Source: an uncultured Lachnospiraceae bacterium
GTDB taxonomy: Bacteria; Bacillota; Clostridia; Lachnospirales; Lachnospiraceae
Assembly: GCA_947588995.1 (NCBI GenBank)
Contig: CANPZI010000015.1
Coordinates: forward strand, 1 to 64,000
Direction of reading: 5' to 3'
DNA: 64,000 nucleotides
Positions 20,208 through 28,960 of this stretch are shown piece by piece (within the stretch, counting starts at the first letter, position 1; each line of letters opens with the position of its first letter). The notes beneath the pieces were generated by a model. It was not told where the DNA came from. It worked only from the letters and a program-made list of their open reading frames with translations, and did not search any database. Position numbers and translations under genes: made by a program.

Positions 20208-21395
20208 TCAATCCAGCTCCCCCGCATGGTATCTCGCCACGATCGACTGGATGCGCTCCACGGGATTTAAGAGATCGCTGATGGAGGTATCGTGGTTCAG
20301 GGTGTCGATGATATAGGCGATATATTTGCTCATATCGCAGTTGATGTACCACTCGCGGGCAAGCAGTTCCGGCGTCTGGTAGATCAGGTTGGTGGTCAGT
20401 ACCCGATAGATCGTGCCGTCGGCGTAAGCTTTGTCGAAGCGGTCCAGTCCGGCCGTGAAGAGGCCGAAAGTGGAGAAGACGAAGATTCGCTTGGCGTTGC
20501 GCTCTTTCAGCGCGGCGGCGACTTCCAGCACGCTCTCGCCGGAGGAGATCATGTCGTCGATGATGATCATGTCTTTGCCCTCCACGCTGGAACCCAGAAA
20601 CTCGTGCGCCACGATGGGGTTCCTGCCGTTGACGATCTGCGTGTAATCTCTTCTCTTATAGAACATGCCCATATCCAGGCCGAGCACATTGGCGATGTAG
20701 ATGGCGCGGCTCATGCCGCCCTCGTCGGGGCTGATGACCATCATGTGATCACTGTCCAGAAGCAGTCCTTTCACATGGTTCAGCAGTCCCTTGATAAACT
20801 GGTAGGCGGGCTGAATCGTCTCGAAACCGTGCAGGGGGATTGCGTTCTGCACGCGGGGATCGTGAGCGTCGAAAGTGATGATATTGTCCACGCCCATATT
20901 TACCATCTCCTGCAGCGCCAGGGCGCAGTCGAGGGATTCGCGGGCTGTTCTCTTGTGCTGTCTGCTCTCGTAGAGGTAAGGCATGATGACGGTGATGCGT
21001 CTCGCTTTGCCGCCCACCGCCGAGATAATGCGCTTTAAGTCCTGATAGTGGTCGTCTGGTGACATATGATTCTCATGTCCGCAGAGAGAGTAGGTCAGGC
21101 TGTAGTTGGCCACATCCACCAGAATATAGAGATCGGAGCCGCGGACGGACTGTTTGATCACGCCCTTGGCCTCACCGGAACCGAATCGCGGCACGGCCGT
21201 CTCCAGAATATAAGTGTCGCGCTGGTAGCCGGAGAAGGCGAGGGAATCTTTGTGCTCGCTCTCGCGCTCGGTACGCCACTTTACGAGATAGTAATCCACT
21301 TTTTCCCCCAGAGAGCGGCAGCCCTCCATAGGGATCAGTCCCAGGGAACCGACGGGTATGGTTTCCAGATTTCTTTTTTCTTCGCGTCTGGTCAT
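20208..21395 (-). CDS. prs: Ribose-phosphate pyrophosphokinase (PRPP synthetase)
   Basis: A 395-aa enzyme making PRPP from ribose 5-phosphate and ATP for nucleotide, His and Trp synthesis. The PRPP-binding loop DMIIIDDMISSGES (catalytic aspartates), the TFDAHD motif and the PYLYESRQHKR loop are present. It is longer and more divergent than the usual 310-320-aa Prs, in keeping with the long form seen in Lachnospiraceae. The start codon ATG has GAGG about 9 bases upstream. It lies 10 bases after dnaI, so the two are cotranscribed. Confidence 0.9.
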   Translation of the reverse strand: MTRREEKRNLETIPVGSLGLIPMEGCRSLGEKVDYYLVKWRTERESEHKDSLAFSGYQRDTYILETAVPRFGSGEAKGVIKQSVRGSDLYILVDVANYSLTYSLCGHENHMSPDDHYQDLKRIISAVGGKARRITVIMPYLYESRQHKRTARESLDCALALQEMVNMGVDNIITFDAHDPRVQNAIPLHGFETIQPAYQFIKGLLNHVKGLLLDSDHMMVISPDEGGMSRAIYIANVLGLDMGMFYKRRDYTQIVNGRNPIVAHEFLGSSVEGKDMIIIDDMISSGESVLEVAAALKERNAKRIFVFSTFGLFTAGLDRFDKAYADGTIYRVLTTNLIYQTPELLAREWYINCDMSKYIAYIIDTLNHDTSISDLLNPVERIQSIVARYHAGELD

Positions 21396-21405
21396 GAGAG
21401 AAACC

Positions 21406-22377
21406 TCACTTTCTGTTCAGCAGTCGTTTTTTGTACATCCTGATGTCTTGTCCTGACAGTTTACAGATTTCATAGTTGCTGGTGATGCGGGAAAAAATAC
21501 GGTCGGAATATCTGTTGCGCAGCTCCTCCAGCGACAGATTGGTGGAGATGATCGTCGCTTTTCTGCCCATATGCCGTTCGTTTAAGAGGGCGAACAGCTG
21601 GGATGTGACGAACTGATTGGTCAGTTCCGTGCCCAGATCGTCCACGATGAGCAGATCGCACTGATACAGGTCGGCATATGTCGCGCGAAGCTCGTCCCGA
21701 TTTTTATAGTCAAAGGAATTTTTCGACAGTAAGTCAAACAGACCGGTTGCGCTAAAATAAATTACGGAATGGCCGCTTTCGATCAGTTCCTTTGCGACAC
21801 AGCCGGATAGAAATGATTTCCCCGTACCTACTGTACCATAAAAAAACAGATTATGGTAGTCGGAATTAAAATTTTTGATAAAATTTCTGCAGGTGTTTAC
21901 CGCATTTTTGAAACGGGAGAGGTCTTCGCCCTCATAATATTCATAGGAGAGAGCGTCGAAGTTTTCCGTCCGCAGCATTTCCTGTATATTGGACTGCTCA
22001 TACAGAAGCGTGATCATCGCCTGTTTGAAACAGTGGCATTTTTGGCCGTCGATATATCCGGTATCCTGACAGTCGGGACACTCGTAGACGGGTTCGAGAT
22101 AGTCGGCGGGCAGGCCGTGATCTTCCAGAAGCTGTGCTTTGCGGCCGGACAGCTCCGCCAGAGAATCCCGCAGATCCTCCATAGCCTCATTGTCGCCGTC
22201 GAGCAGTTTCCGCCCCTGTTCTACGGAGACAGAGGCGACAGCATCCTCCAGTTCCCGGTAGCCGGGAATGTGATCGTGGACGTAAGCCAGACGTTTCTGC
22301 ATGTCATGTCTGCTTTTTCGCTGCCTCATCTCATATTGATAAAGGATCATATCGTATTGGGCGTTTGTCAGTGACAC
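21406..22377 (-). CDS. dnaI: DnaI/DnaC-like helicase loader ATPase
   Basis: A 323-aa AAA+ protein that loads the replicative helicase. A zinc-binding cluster CPDCQDTGY...CHCF lies near residues 100-115. Walker A is GTVGTGKSFLS, Walker B LLIVDDLGTE, and a sensor ISTNLS follows. It starts at GTG with AAGGAG 7 bases upstream. It is 61 bases after dnaD, and prs follows at 10 bases. DnaD and DnaI together form the Firmicutes primosome, so the adjacency supports both calls. Confidence 0.92.
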   Translation of the reverse strand: MSLTNAQYDMILYQYEMRQRKSRHDMQKRLAYVHDHIPGYRELEDAVASVSVEQGRKLLDGDNEAMEDLRDSLAELSGRKAQLLEDHGLPADYLEPVYECPDCQDTGYIDGQKCHCFKQAMITLLYEQSNIQEMLRTENFDALSYEYYEGEDLSRFKNAVNTCRNFIKNFNSDYHNLFFYGTVGTGKSFLSGCVAKELIESGHSVIYFSATGLFDLLSKNSFDYKNRDELRATYADLYQCDLLIVDDLGTELTNQFVTSQLFALLNERHMGRKATIISTNLSLEELRNRYSDRIFSRITSNYEICKLSGQDIRMYKKRLLNRK

Positions 22378-22438
22378 GGCCGGACTCCTTCTCTTCTGTC
22401 TGCAGGTCGCGCTGCGGATTCAAACGGTGCTGCGGCGC

Positions 22439-23494
22439 TTAGTTGCTCAGAAGCTCTTTCTCCAACAGGTCGAAATCATAGCTGTTCTGCTTAAACTGAT
22501 TGAAAGCGTTGCCGGAGACAGCGGTGTTTTTGGAGGCTTTGGAGCGGTGATAGGTTTCGTCCAGAGCCCGAATATCGCTCTTGTGGTGTACGCCGGCTTT
22601 GCGCCAGCTGTTTAAGATGCTGTCCGCGTATTCGAAGCGGTGGCTGTCCGTGGCGAGCACCGTGCGCTCACAGGCTGAGAAGATCACGTCGGCCTCGAAT
22701 CCGTACTCGTTTCTCCAGCGTGCGATGTAGGCGGCCTCCGTCTCGGTCGGGACGCTGTTTTTGCCGAGCGCTTTCATGATGTCGTACACGGATTTGTCGT
22801 ATTTGCCGGCAAGACCGGCGGCCTGCTCAGGCGTCGTGATACCCTGCTGTGCCCAGCTGATCGCCACTTTTTCGATGTAGCGCAGATCTCGCTTGTCTCT
22901 GCCGACGCAGTACTGGATCAGATAATCGATCAGGTCTTCGGAGAAGCCGAGCTTGTCCGAGATAAACAGTATCGTGCGGATTTCATTGGGGCTCAGCGTC
23001 TTTTTGAGATACTGCTCCGCGATAAAGAGAAGCCTCGAGGTGGCTTCGTCCGATTTGAACGCTTTCAGCTCATCCAGCGTGTAGTTAGGCTTTACATAGG
23101 GATTCTCCCGCGGGGAGATGGGCACGACGGAGGCGAGCGGCGCAGAGCCTGAAGCGGACACCGTCGGCACGGGAGCCGCCGCGGGAATGACCGGAAGCGG
23201 CGCGAAATCCATCAGATGAATGCCGGTGACGTTCTTGCGGTCGTCGTACTCCAAGGCAAGCAGGCGCTTCTTCTCCCAATATTTCAGAGCGCGCATGACA
23301 TCTTTTTCCGTATAGTTGAATTTGTCCGCGATGTCGGAAATGCTTGTGGACAGCCTTGCGCTCATCATGCGGATCAGATACAGATAGATCTTGAGCTGCG
23401 CGTCGTTGGCCTCATCCATGTATTCGTCAATAAAACGGTTGGAAATCACCGTAGAATTCACATAATTATCCTGATAAATCGTCAAATGACCCAT
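22439..23494 (-). CDS. DnaD-domain primosome protein
   Basis: About 351 aa. An N-terminal winged-helix-like region (residues 1 to about 90, DNA binding or oligomerisation) is followed by a Pro/Ala/Ser-rich linker and two tandem DnaD/DnaB_2 domains (about 135-215 and 225-300), the arrangement of DnaD/DnaB proteins that remodel DNA for helicase loading. The frame is open to 23539, but ATG 23494 starts the conserved part and has GGGTGG about 8 bases before it, whereas the upstream ATG has no binding site. It is cotranscribed with dnaI downstream. A DnaA-box-rich region lies just upstream. Confidence 0.85.
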   Translation of the reverse strand: MGHLTIYQDNYVNSTVISNRFIDEYMDEANDAQLKIYLYLIRMMSARLSTSISDIADKFNYTEKDVMRALKYWEKKRLLALEYDDRKNVTGIHLMDFAPLPVIPAAAPVPTVSASGSAPLASVVPISPRENPYVKPNYTLDELKAFKSDEATSRLLFIAEQYLKKTLSPNEIRTILFISDKLGFSEDLIDYLIQYCVGRDKRDLRYIEKVAISWAQQGITTPEQAAGLAGKYDKSVYDIMKALGKNSVPTETEAAYIARWRNEYGFEADVIFSACERTVLATDSHRFEYADSILNSWRKAGVHHKSDIRALDETYHRSKASKNTAVSGNAFNQFKQNSYDFDLLEKELLSN

Positions 23495-23631
23495 TATAGT
23501 ACCACCCCACCCGGTTCCCTGAAAGAACGCATTGCGCACTCATGAAGAGTACATGATGCATTATAGCATAGCGGCATCTGAAATGATATAGGCAAACTGC
23601 CATAAACAAATGGCGGTCAAAACGCAGGACG

Positions 23632-23749
23632 GTGTGGACGACGTGGATAACTTTTCGGAGGCGTTGAAATTTCGGAATATTTTTTACACAGAAATATCCA
23701 CAGAAGAGCGGCGGGGGACGCGGCTCCTTTCTGTGGATATTGTGAATAA
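23632..23749. promoter_or_regulatory. Cluster of DnaA-box-like sites with a long inverted repeat
   Basis: Within 120 bases between murC and dnaD are CGTGGATAA (23642-23650, 8/9), ATATCCACA (23694-23702, 8/9), TGTGGATAT (23732-23740, 8/9) and TGTGAATAA (23741-23749, a full match to the TTATNCACA consensus on the other strand), plus weaker TGTGGACGA and TTTTACACA. Two of them form an inverted repeat, ATATCCACAGAA (23694-23705) and TTCTGTGGATAT (23729-23740), able to make a 12-bp hairpin that could also terminate murC. Confidence 0.5.
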
Positions 23750-25129
23750 TTATTTCCGCAGAAGATTTTCGGCGATTTTTACGACATCTCCGGCTCCCAT
23801 AGTTATCAACAAATCATCCTTTGTGCAATTTGTCAGAAGAAAATTTTCGATTTCCGCAAAGGAGGGAAAGTAGCGGCAGGAATGTCCGAGACTTTCAATC
23901 TCCGCCTGGAGCGTCTGTGAACTGATGCCCAGAGTGTCCGTCTCTCTGGCGGCATAGATGTCTGCGAGGACGATCTCGTCGGCCAGGGACAGAGCTTCGG
24001 CAAACTCATGCAGGAAAGCTTTGGTGCGGGAGTAGGTGTGAGGCTGAAACACGCACCAGATACGTCTGTGGGGATAATTCCGGGCAGCCAGAAGCGTCGC
24101 GCGGATCTCCGTCGGGTGATGCGCGTAATCGTCGATGACAGTGACGCCGTTTACCTGTCCTTTGTACTCAAACCGTCTGTCGGTGCCGCCGAAGTGCGAG
24201 AGCGCTGCCGCGGTCACGTCGTCCGCGATGCCGAGCAGATCAGCCAGCGCCGCCGCCGCGAGGGCGTTGTAGACGTTGTGTTCTCCGGGCACGCGCAGAG
24301 ATATTACTTCTTCTTTGTCGTCCCGGCGCATAAGATGAAAGGAGGGACAACCCGCTTCGTCGTAGACGATATCGGCCGGATAATAGTCGAAATCCGCGGA
24401 GGGGCCGAACGTGATAACCCTGCAGGCAAGATCGTCTGTCAACTCTGCGACCCGCTCTATGGCGCCGTTGATGATCAGCGCCCCGTCCGCGGGAATCAGG
24501 CGGGCGAAACGGTGAAAGGAACTGCGAATATCGCTGATATCTTTGAAAAAGTCGAGATGGTCTTCTTCTATATTAAGGATGATGCCTATTTTCGGATAGA
24601 AGCTTAAGAAACTGTTGGTGTACTCACAGGCCTCCGTGACGAAGCGGTCTTTTCCGCCGACGCGGATATTGCCGCCGATGGGTTTGTAGATCCCGCCGAT
24701 GGAGAGGGTGGGATTGTCGCCGTTTTCCAGTAAGATCTGTGAGATCATGGATGTGGTGGTCGTCTTGCCGTGGGTCCCGCTGACGGCGACGGGAGTTTTG
24801 TAATTTTTCATCATCTGTCCCAGAAGCTGTGCGCGAGTCAGCGAGGCGATTCCCAGTCCGGCCGTTGCGGTCATCTCCGGATTATCCGGCCTGATCGCGC
24901 TGGTGTACACGACGAGATCGATGTCGGCGGTAATGTTTTCCTCGCGCTGTCCGTAGAAAATCCGCGCGCCTTTCTGTTCCAGTCCGCGGGTGAGCGGCGA
25001 CGGCGCCCTGTCCGAGCCGGAGATATGAAACCCTTCGGACAGCAGGATTTCGGCGAGGCCGCTCATACTGATGCCGCCGATGCCGATGAAATATATGTGG
25101 ATCGGATCGTTAAAATTGATTTGATACAT
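23750..25129 (-). CDS. murC: UDP-N-acetylmuramate-L-alanine ligase
   Basis: A 459-aa cytoplasmic ligase that adds the first L-Ala to UDP-MurNAc. N-terminal Rossmann domain with IGIGGISMSGLAEIL, ATP loop GTHGKTTTTSM (about 110-120), the NIEEDHLDFF metal region, DDYAHHPTEI and the C-terminal VFQPHTYSRT segment are complete. GGGAGA precedes the ATG. It has its own promoter facing away from glgC. The next gene on this strand is dnaD, 255 bases downstream. Confidence 0.96.
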   Translation of the reverse strand: MYQINFNDPIHIYFIGIGGISMSGLAEILLSEGFHISGSDRAPSPLTRGLEQKGARIFYGQREENITADIDLVVYTSAIRPDNPEMTATAGLGIASLTRAQLLGQMMKNYKTPVAVSGTHGKTTTTSMISQILLENGDNPTLSIGGIYKPIGGNIRVGGKDRFVTEACEYTNSFLSFYPKIGIILNIEEDHLDFFKDISDIRSSFHRFARLIPADGALIINGAIERVAELTDDLACRVITFGPSADFDYYPADIVYDEAGCPSFHLMRRDDKEEVISLRVPGEHNVYNALAAAALADLLGIADDVTAAALSHFGGTDRRFEYKGQVNGVTVIDDYAHHPTEIRATLLAARNYPHRRIWCVFQPHTYSRTKAFLHEFAEALSLADEIVLADIYAARETDTLGISSQTLQAEIESLGHSCRYFPSFAEIENFLLTNCTKDDLLITMGAGDVVKIAENLLRK

Positions 25130-25159
25130 GATGTCTCCCTGATATGCTTTTTTATTAGT

Positions 25160-25188
25160 ATTATACTCATTTCGTATAAAAAAACCAA
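25160..25188 (-). promoter_or_regulatory. Promoter of murC
   Basis: On the minus strand TTGGTT (25188-25183) and TATAAT (25165-25160, perfect) are spaced by 17 bases, about 30 bases before the murC ATG. Confidence 0.7.
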
Positions 25189-25302
25189 TAGAAATTACGC
25201 GTCATGTTAAAAGTGAACAAATATATTGAAATTTGCGGCGAAATATTGTATATTATTAACACAAGAAAGAGAATTGCATGCGAATAAATTTGGCAAATTA
25301 TA

Positions 25303-25331
25303 TTCACTTTCCCGAAAGACTGTGTTATAAT
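25303..25331 (+). promoter_or_regulatory. Promoter of glgCD
   Basis: TTCACT (25303-25308, 4/6) and TATAAT (25326-25331, perfect) are spaced by 17 bases, leaving an AT-rich leader of about 65 bases before glgC. Confidence 0.6.
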
Positions 25332-25405
25332 TATGAAACAATACAAGTATACACGAGCGGATATAATTTATATTTATATTAAAATATATAGAAATAAGAG
25401 GTGAT

Positions 25406-26683
25406 ATGATGGTTAAGAAAGAAATGATTGCCATGCTCTTAGCTGGCGGTCAGGGAAGCAGATTGGGTGTGTTTACGTCAAAAGTAGCAAAACCGGCAGT
25501 CTCTTTTGGCAGTAAATATAGAATCATTGACTTTCCGCTCAGTAACTGTATCAATTCCGGCGTTGACACCGTGGGTGTGCTGACCCAGTACCAGCCGCTT
25601 CGCCTGAACACACATATCGGGATCGGTATTCCGTGGGACTTAGACAGGAATATCGGCGGTGTGACGGTTCTGCCGCCCTACGAGAAGAGCGCAAACAGTG
25701 AGTGGTATACGGGTACGGCCAACGCGATCTACCAGAATCTGGATTATATGGAAAGTTTTAATCCGGAGTATGTTTTGATTTTATCCGGCGATCATATCTA
25801 TAAGATGGACTATGAAGTGATGCTTGACTTCCACAAGCAGAACGGAGCGGAAGTGACTATCGCCGTTATGCCCGTGCCGATGGAGGAGGCGAAGCGCTTC
25901 GGCATCATGATCACGGATCAGGATCACAAGATCGTGGACTTTGAGGAGAAACCTGCCAATCCGAGAAGTAATCTGGCATCGATGGGTATCTATATTTTCA
26001 GCTGGAAGACGCTGAAAGAAGCGCTGCTCACGAATGCGGAACAGCCGGGACTGGATTTCGGCAAACATATTATTCCCTACTGTCATTCCAAAGGATCACC
26101 TCTTTATGCCTATGAATTTAACGGGTACTGGAAAGATGTGGGAACGCTTAACTCCTACTGGGAAGCCAATATGGAGCTGATCGATCTCGTGCCGGAATTC
26201 AACCTCTATGAGGAATACTGGAAGATCTATACGAGAAGTGAGATTCTGCCGCCGCAGTATCTGGCTGCCGACAGTGTGGTGGAGAAGAGTATTATCGGCG
26301 AGGGCTCGGAAATCTACGGACAGGTATACAATTCGGTGATTGGCTGCGGCGTGACGATCGGCGCCGGCACGGTTGTCCGGGACTCCATTATCATGAACGA
26401 GACGAAGATATGCGGCAACTGCGAAGTCTATAAGGCGATTATCGCCGAGAATGTTCTGGTCGAGGACGATGTCAAGATCGGCGTCGGGGAGGAAGTGCCG
26501 CATGAGACGGATCCCCACATTTACAATCACGGACTCGTGGCGATCGGAGAGAAGAGCGTGATCCCGAAAGGTGTTACCATCGGTAAGAATTCCGTCGTTT
26601 TCGGCGAGACGAGCGCGGAGGACTATACAGACGGCAGTCTTCCGAGCGGAAAATCTTTGATTAAGGCAGGTGATAAACAGTGA
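25406..26683 (+). CDS. glgC: Glucose-1-phosphate adenylyltransferase
   Basis: A 425-aa nucleotidyltransferase that makes ADP-glucose for glycogen synthesis. N-terminal [13 protein letters not shown] (nucleotide loop), KPAVSFG, the GTANAIYQN segment and the FEEKP motif are present; the C-terminal left-handed beta helix (about 290-410) is complete. Two adjacent ATG codons (25406, 25409) follow AGAGGTGAT; the second has slightly better spacing. It overlaps glgD as GTGA, so the two are translationally coupled and probably form a heteromer. Confidence 0.95.
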   Translation: MMVKKEMIAMLLAGGQGSRLGVFTSKVAKPAVSFGSKYRIIDFPLSNCINSGVDTVGVLTQYQPLRLNTHIGIGIPWDLDRNIGGVTVLPPYEKSANSEWYTGTANAIYQNLDYMESFNPEYVLILSGDHIYKMDYEVMLDFHKQNGAEVTIAVMPVPMEEAKRFGIMITDQDHKIVDFEEKPANPRSNLASMGIYIFSWKTLKEALLTNAEQPGLDFGKHIIPYCHSKGSPLYAYEFNGYWKDVGTLNSYWEANMELIDLVPEFNLYEEYWKIYTRSEILPPQYLAADSVVEKSIIGEGSEIYGQVYNSVIGCGVTIGAGTVVRDSIIMNETKICGNCEVYKAIIAENVLVEDDVKIGVGEEVPHETDPHIYNHGLVAIGEKSVIPKGVTIGKNSVVFGETSAEDYTDGSLPSGKSLIKAGDKQ

Positions 26684-27798
26684 GAGCGATTGGAATTGTC
26701 TTAGCAGGCGGTAATAATCACAGGATCAAGGAACTTACGCAGAAGCGCGCGGTATGCGCGATGCCCATCGCGGGCAGTTACAGAAGCATCGACTTTGCGC
26801 TGAGCAATATGTCTAACTCGCGTATCAACAAAGTGGCGGTGTTCACGCAGTACAACGCGGGCAGCCTGAACGAACATTTGAGTTCCTCCAAGTGGTGGGA
26901 TTTCGGCCGCAAGCAGGGTGGCTTGTTCGTGTTCACACCGGCGGTGACGGCGGAGAGCAGCGTGTGGTACCGCGGCACGGCAGATGCCATCGCGCAGAAT
27001 CTGGCTTTCCTGAAAAACAGCCATGAGCCGTATGTGGTGATCTCCTCCGGCGACTGTGTCTACAAGATGGATTACAATGAAGTTTTGGAGTATCACATTG
27101 AGAAGAAAGCGGATATCACTGTAGTCTGCAAGGATATGGCGCCCGATGTCAACGTGGACAGATTCGGTACGATCAAGATGAACGAGGAGTGCCGCATTGA
27201 GGAATTTGAGGAGAAGCCCATCGTGGCGAATTCCAACACGATTTCCTGCGGTATCTATGTCGTCAGAAGACGTCAGCTGATCGAGATGATTGAGAAGTGT
27301 GCGGAGGAGGACAGATACGATTTTGTCAAAGACATTCTGATCCGCTATAAGAATATGAAGCGTATCTACGGATACAAGATCAAAGATTACTGGAGCAATA
27401 TCGCCACGGTGGAGGATTACTATAAGACAAATATGGATTTCTTAAAACCGGAGATCAGAAATTATTTCTTCCGGCAGTATCCTGACATCTATTCCAAAGT
27501 GGACGATCTGCCCCCTGCCAAATACAATACGGGAGCAAGCATCAGCAACAGCCTGATCTCCAGCGGCTGTATCGTGAACGGCAAGGTGGAAGACTCCGTG
27601 ATCTTCAAGAAGACATATATCGGTAACAACTGCTACATCAAAAATTCCATCATTCTGAACGATGTGTATATCGGGGATAATACACATATTGAGAACTGTA
27701 TCGTGGAGAGCAGAGGAACGATACGGGCGAACTCTTACCATAAAGGGGAGAACGGAATCGAGATTGTAGTGGAGCATAATGACAGATACGTGATTTAA
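26680..27798 (+). CDS. glgD: GlgD, regulatory-type subunit of ADP-glucose pyrophosphorylase
   Basis: A 372-aa paralog of GlgC. It keeps the fold but has diverged active-site residues ([13 protein letters not shown] in place of the GxGxRL loop), as in Firmicutes GlgD, which by itself is poorly active and modulates GlgC. It starts at GTG 26680, overlapping the glgC stop by four bases. The other glg genes (synthase, branching enzyme) are not in the window. Confidence 0.93.
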   Translation: MRAIGIVLAGGNNHRIKELTQKRAVCAMPIAGSYRSIDFALSNMSNSRINKVAVFTQYNAGSLNEHLSSSKWWDFGRKQGGLFVFTPAVTAESSVWYRGTADAIAQNLAFLKNSHEPYVVISSGDCVYKMDYNEVLEYHIEKKADITVVCKDMAPDVNVDRFGTIKMNEECRIEEFEEKPIVANSNTISCGIYVVRRRQLIEMIEKCAEEDRYDFVKDILIRYKNMKRIYGYKIKDYWSNIATVEDYYKTNMDFLKPEIRNYFFRQYPDIYSKVDDLPPAKYNTGASISNSLISSGCIVNGKVEDSVIFKKTYIGNNCYIKNSIILNDVYIGDNTHIENCIVESRGTIRANSYHKGENGIEIVVEHNDRYVI

Positions 27799-27977
27799 TC
27801 TTATGATGGAGGGCGGTTGCTATTATCGGTATCAAGTATTGTGTAAGAGGCATGGGGTTATGAACTAACTAAATGTTTATTACAAGCTACGTGGCTTGAT
27901 GAGTATGACTTGTGTGGAAAAGCTTGTGAAAACCGGCAGGTCCCTGTCCGGTATCATATGATAAGGAGGCTGAGCTC

Positions 27978-28250
27978 ATGAGAATTACTGATGTCCGCGT
28001 GCGCAAAATGACTCAAGACAGCAAAATGAAAGCAATCGTCTCAATTACTCTGGACGATGAATTCGTAGTACATGACATTAAAGTGATTGAGGGTGAAAAG
28101 GGTCTTTTCATTGCAATGCCCAGTAAGAAAGCGAATGACGGTGAGTATCGGGATATTGCTCATCCGATCAATTCAGAGACTCGTGACAAGATCCAGAGGA
28201 TCATTCTGGAGAGTTATGAGAAGGCTTTACTAGAACCTGATGATGAGTAG
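27978..28250 (+). CDS. spoVG: SpoVG, RNA/DNA-binding regulator
   Basis: A 90-aa protein; [27 protein letters not shown] and the basic/acidic C-terminus match SpoVG along its whole length. SpoVG affects septation during sporulation and is a nucleic-acid-binding global regulator in many Firmicutes. AAGGAGG precedes the ATG. A small hairpin (27932-27952) lies about 10 bases before the ribosome binding site and might affect translation. It is monocistronic, with a terminator right behind; I could not find a convincing sigma-H promoter. Confidence 0.95.
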   Translation: MRITDVRVRKMTQDSKMKAIVSITLDDEFVVHDIKVIEGEKGLFIAMPSKKANDGEYRDIAHPINSETRDKIQRIILESYEKALLEPDDE

Positions 28251-28270
28251 CAATGCATAGTGTGGAGGGA

Positions 28271-28299
28271 AAAGGGACGCATACAGCGTCTCTTTTCTT
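28271..28299 (+). terminator. Terminator of spoVG
   Basis: AAAAGGGACGC pairs with GCGTCTCTTTT (one G-U pair) around ATACA, followed by a T-rich end. It lies about 20 bases after the spoVG stop. Confidence 0.85.
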
Positions 28300-28314
28300 G
28301 TGGGGAATTATTCC

Positions 28315-28343
28315 TTGTGGAAATGGGGAAATGTTGATAAAAT
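28315..28343 (+). promoter_or_regulatory. Putative promoter of pth-mfd
   Basis: TTGTGG (28315-28320) and TAAAAT (28338-28343) spaced by 17 bases, the same pair of boxes as at 13804-13832. The pth ATG is 35 bases downstream. Confidence 0.5.
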
Positions 28344-28378
28344 GAGAGAAATCAATAGTGACAGTGAGAGGTTACACC

Positions 28379-28960
28379 ATGTACATTATCGTCGGTCTGG
28401 GCAATCCGGACAGCAAATATCAGAATACAAGACACAATATCGGCTTTGACGTGATCGATGTGATTGCCGCCAAGAATCATATCGACGTCAGCGAGCGGAA
28501 GCACAAGGCGCTGGTCGGCAGGGGAATCGTTGGCGGGCAAAAAGTCGTTCTGGTCAAACCGCAGACCTATATGAATCTGAGCGGGGAGAGCGTCAGGGAA
28601 GTCGTGGACTTCTATAAGGTGGATGTCAGGAGCGAACTGATTGTGATATCGGACGATATCAGTCTGGATGTGGGGCAGATCCGCATTCGTAAAAAAGGAA
28701 GCGCCGGCGGACACAACGGGCTCAAAAATATTATCCTCCATCTCGGACACGACGAATTTCAGCGTGTGCGGATGGGGGTGGGAGATAAGCCGGAGGGATA
28801 TGATCTGGTGGATTATGTGCTGGGGCATTTTCCGGCGGAAGAGAGAGAGATCATGGACGAGAGTGCCGGACGCGCGGCTGAAGCGGTGGAGATGATGATT
28901 GCGGAGGGCGCGGACGCAGCGATGAACCGTTTTAACCAGAAGCACGGAGGTTTGATGTGA
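28379..28960 (+). CDS. pth: Peptidyl-tRNA hydrolase
   Basis: A 193-aa esterase releasing peptides from prematurely dropped peptidyl-tRNA. IIVGLGNPDSKYQNTRHNIGF with the catalytic His, KPQTYMNLSGESV and GSAGGHNGLKNI with its second His are all intact. The frame is open to a GTG at 28358, but ATG 28379 with GAGAGG upstream begins at the conserved strand. The TGA stop overlaps the GTG of mfd, so the two are coupled, an order usual in Firmicutes. Confidence 0.96.
   Translation: MYIIVGLGNPDSKYQNTRHNIGFDVIDVIAAKNHIDVSERKHKALVGRGIVGGQKVVLVKPQTYMNLSGESVREVVDFYKVDVRSELIVISDDISLDVGQIRIRKKGSAGGHNGLKNIILHLGHDEFQRVRMGVGDKPEGYDLVDYVLGHFPAEEREIMDESAGRAAEAVEMMIAEGADAAMNRFNQKHGGLM

Larger units (their letters stand above)
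25130..25405. other. AT-rich divergent intergenic region murC/glgC
   Basis: 276 bases with no gene. It holds a promoter for murC at one end and at least one for glgC in the middle, with several further TATAAT-like words near 25362. No repeat or structured element was recognised. Confidence 0.6.

Noticed and set aside
20292..21038. Open frame opposite prs
   Set aside because: Mirrors the prs codons; no start signal; prs motifs are unambiguous.
27799..27977. Sigma-H promoter of spoVG
   Set aside because: No sequence with acceptable -35 and -10 elements could be found in the 179 bases upstream.
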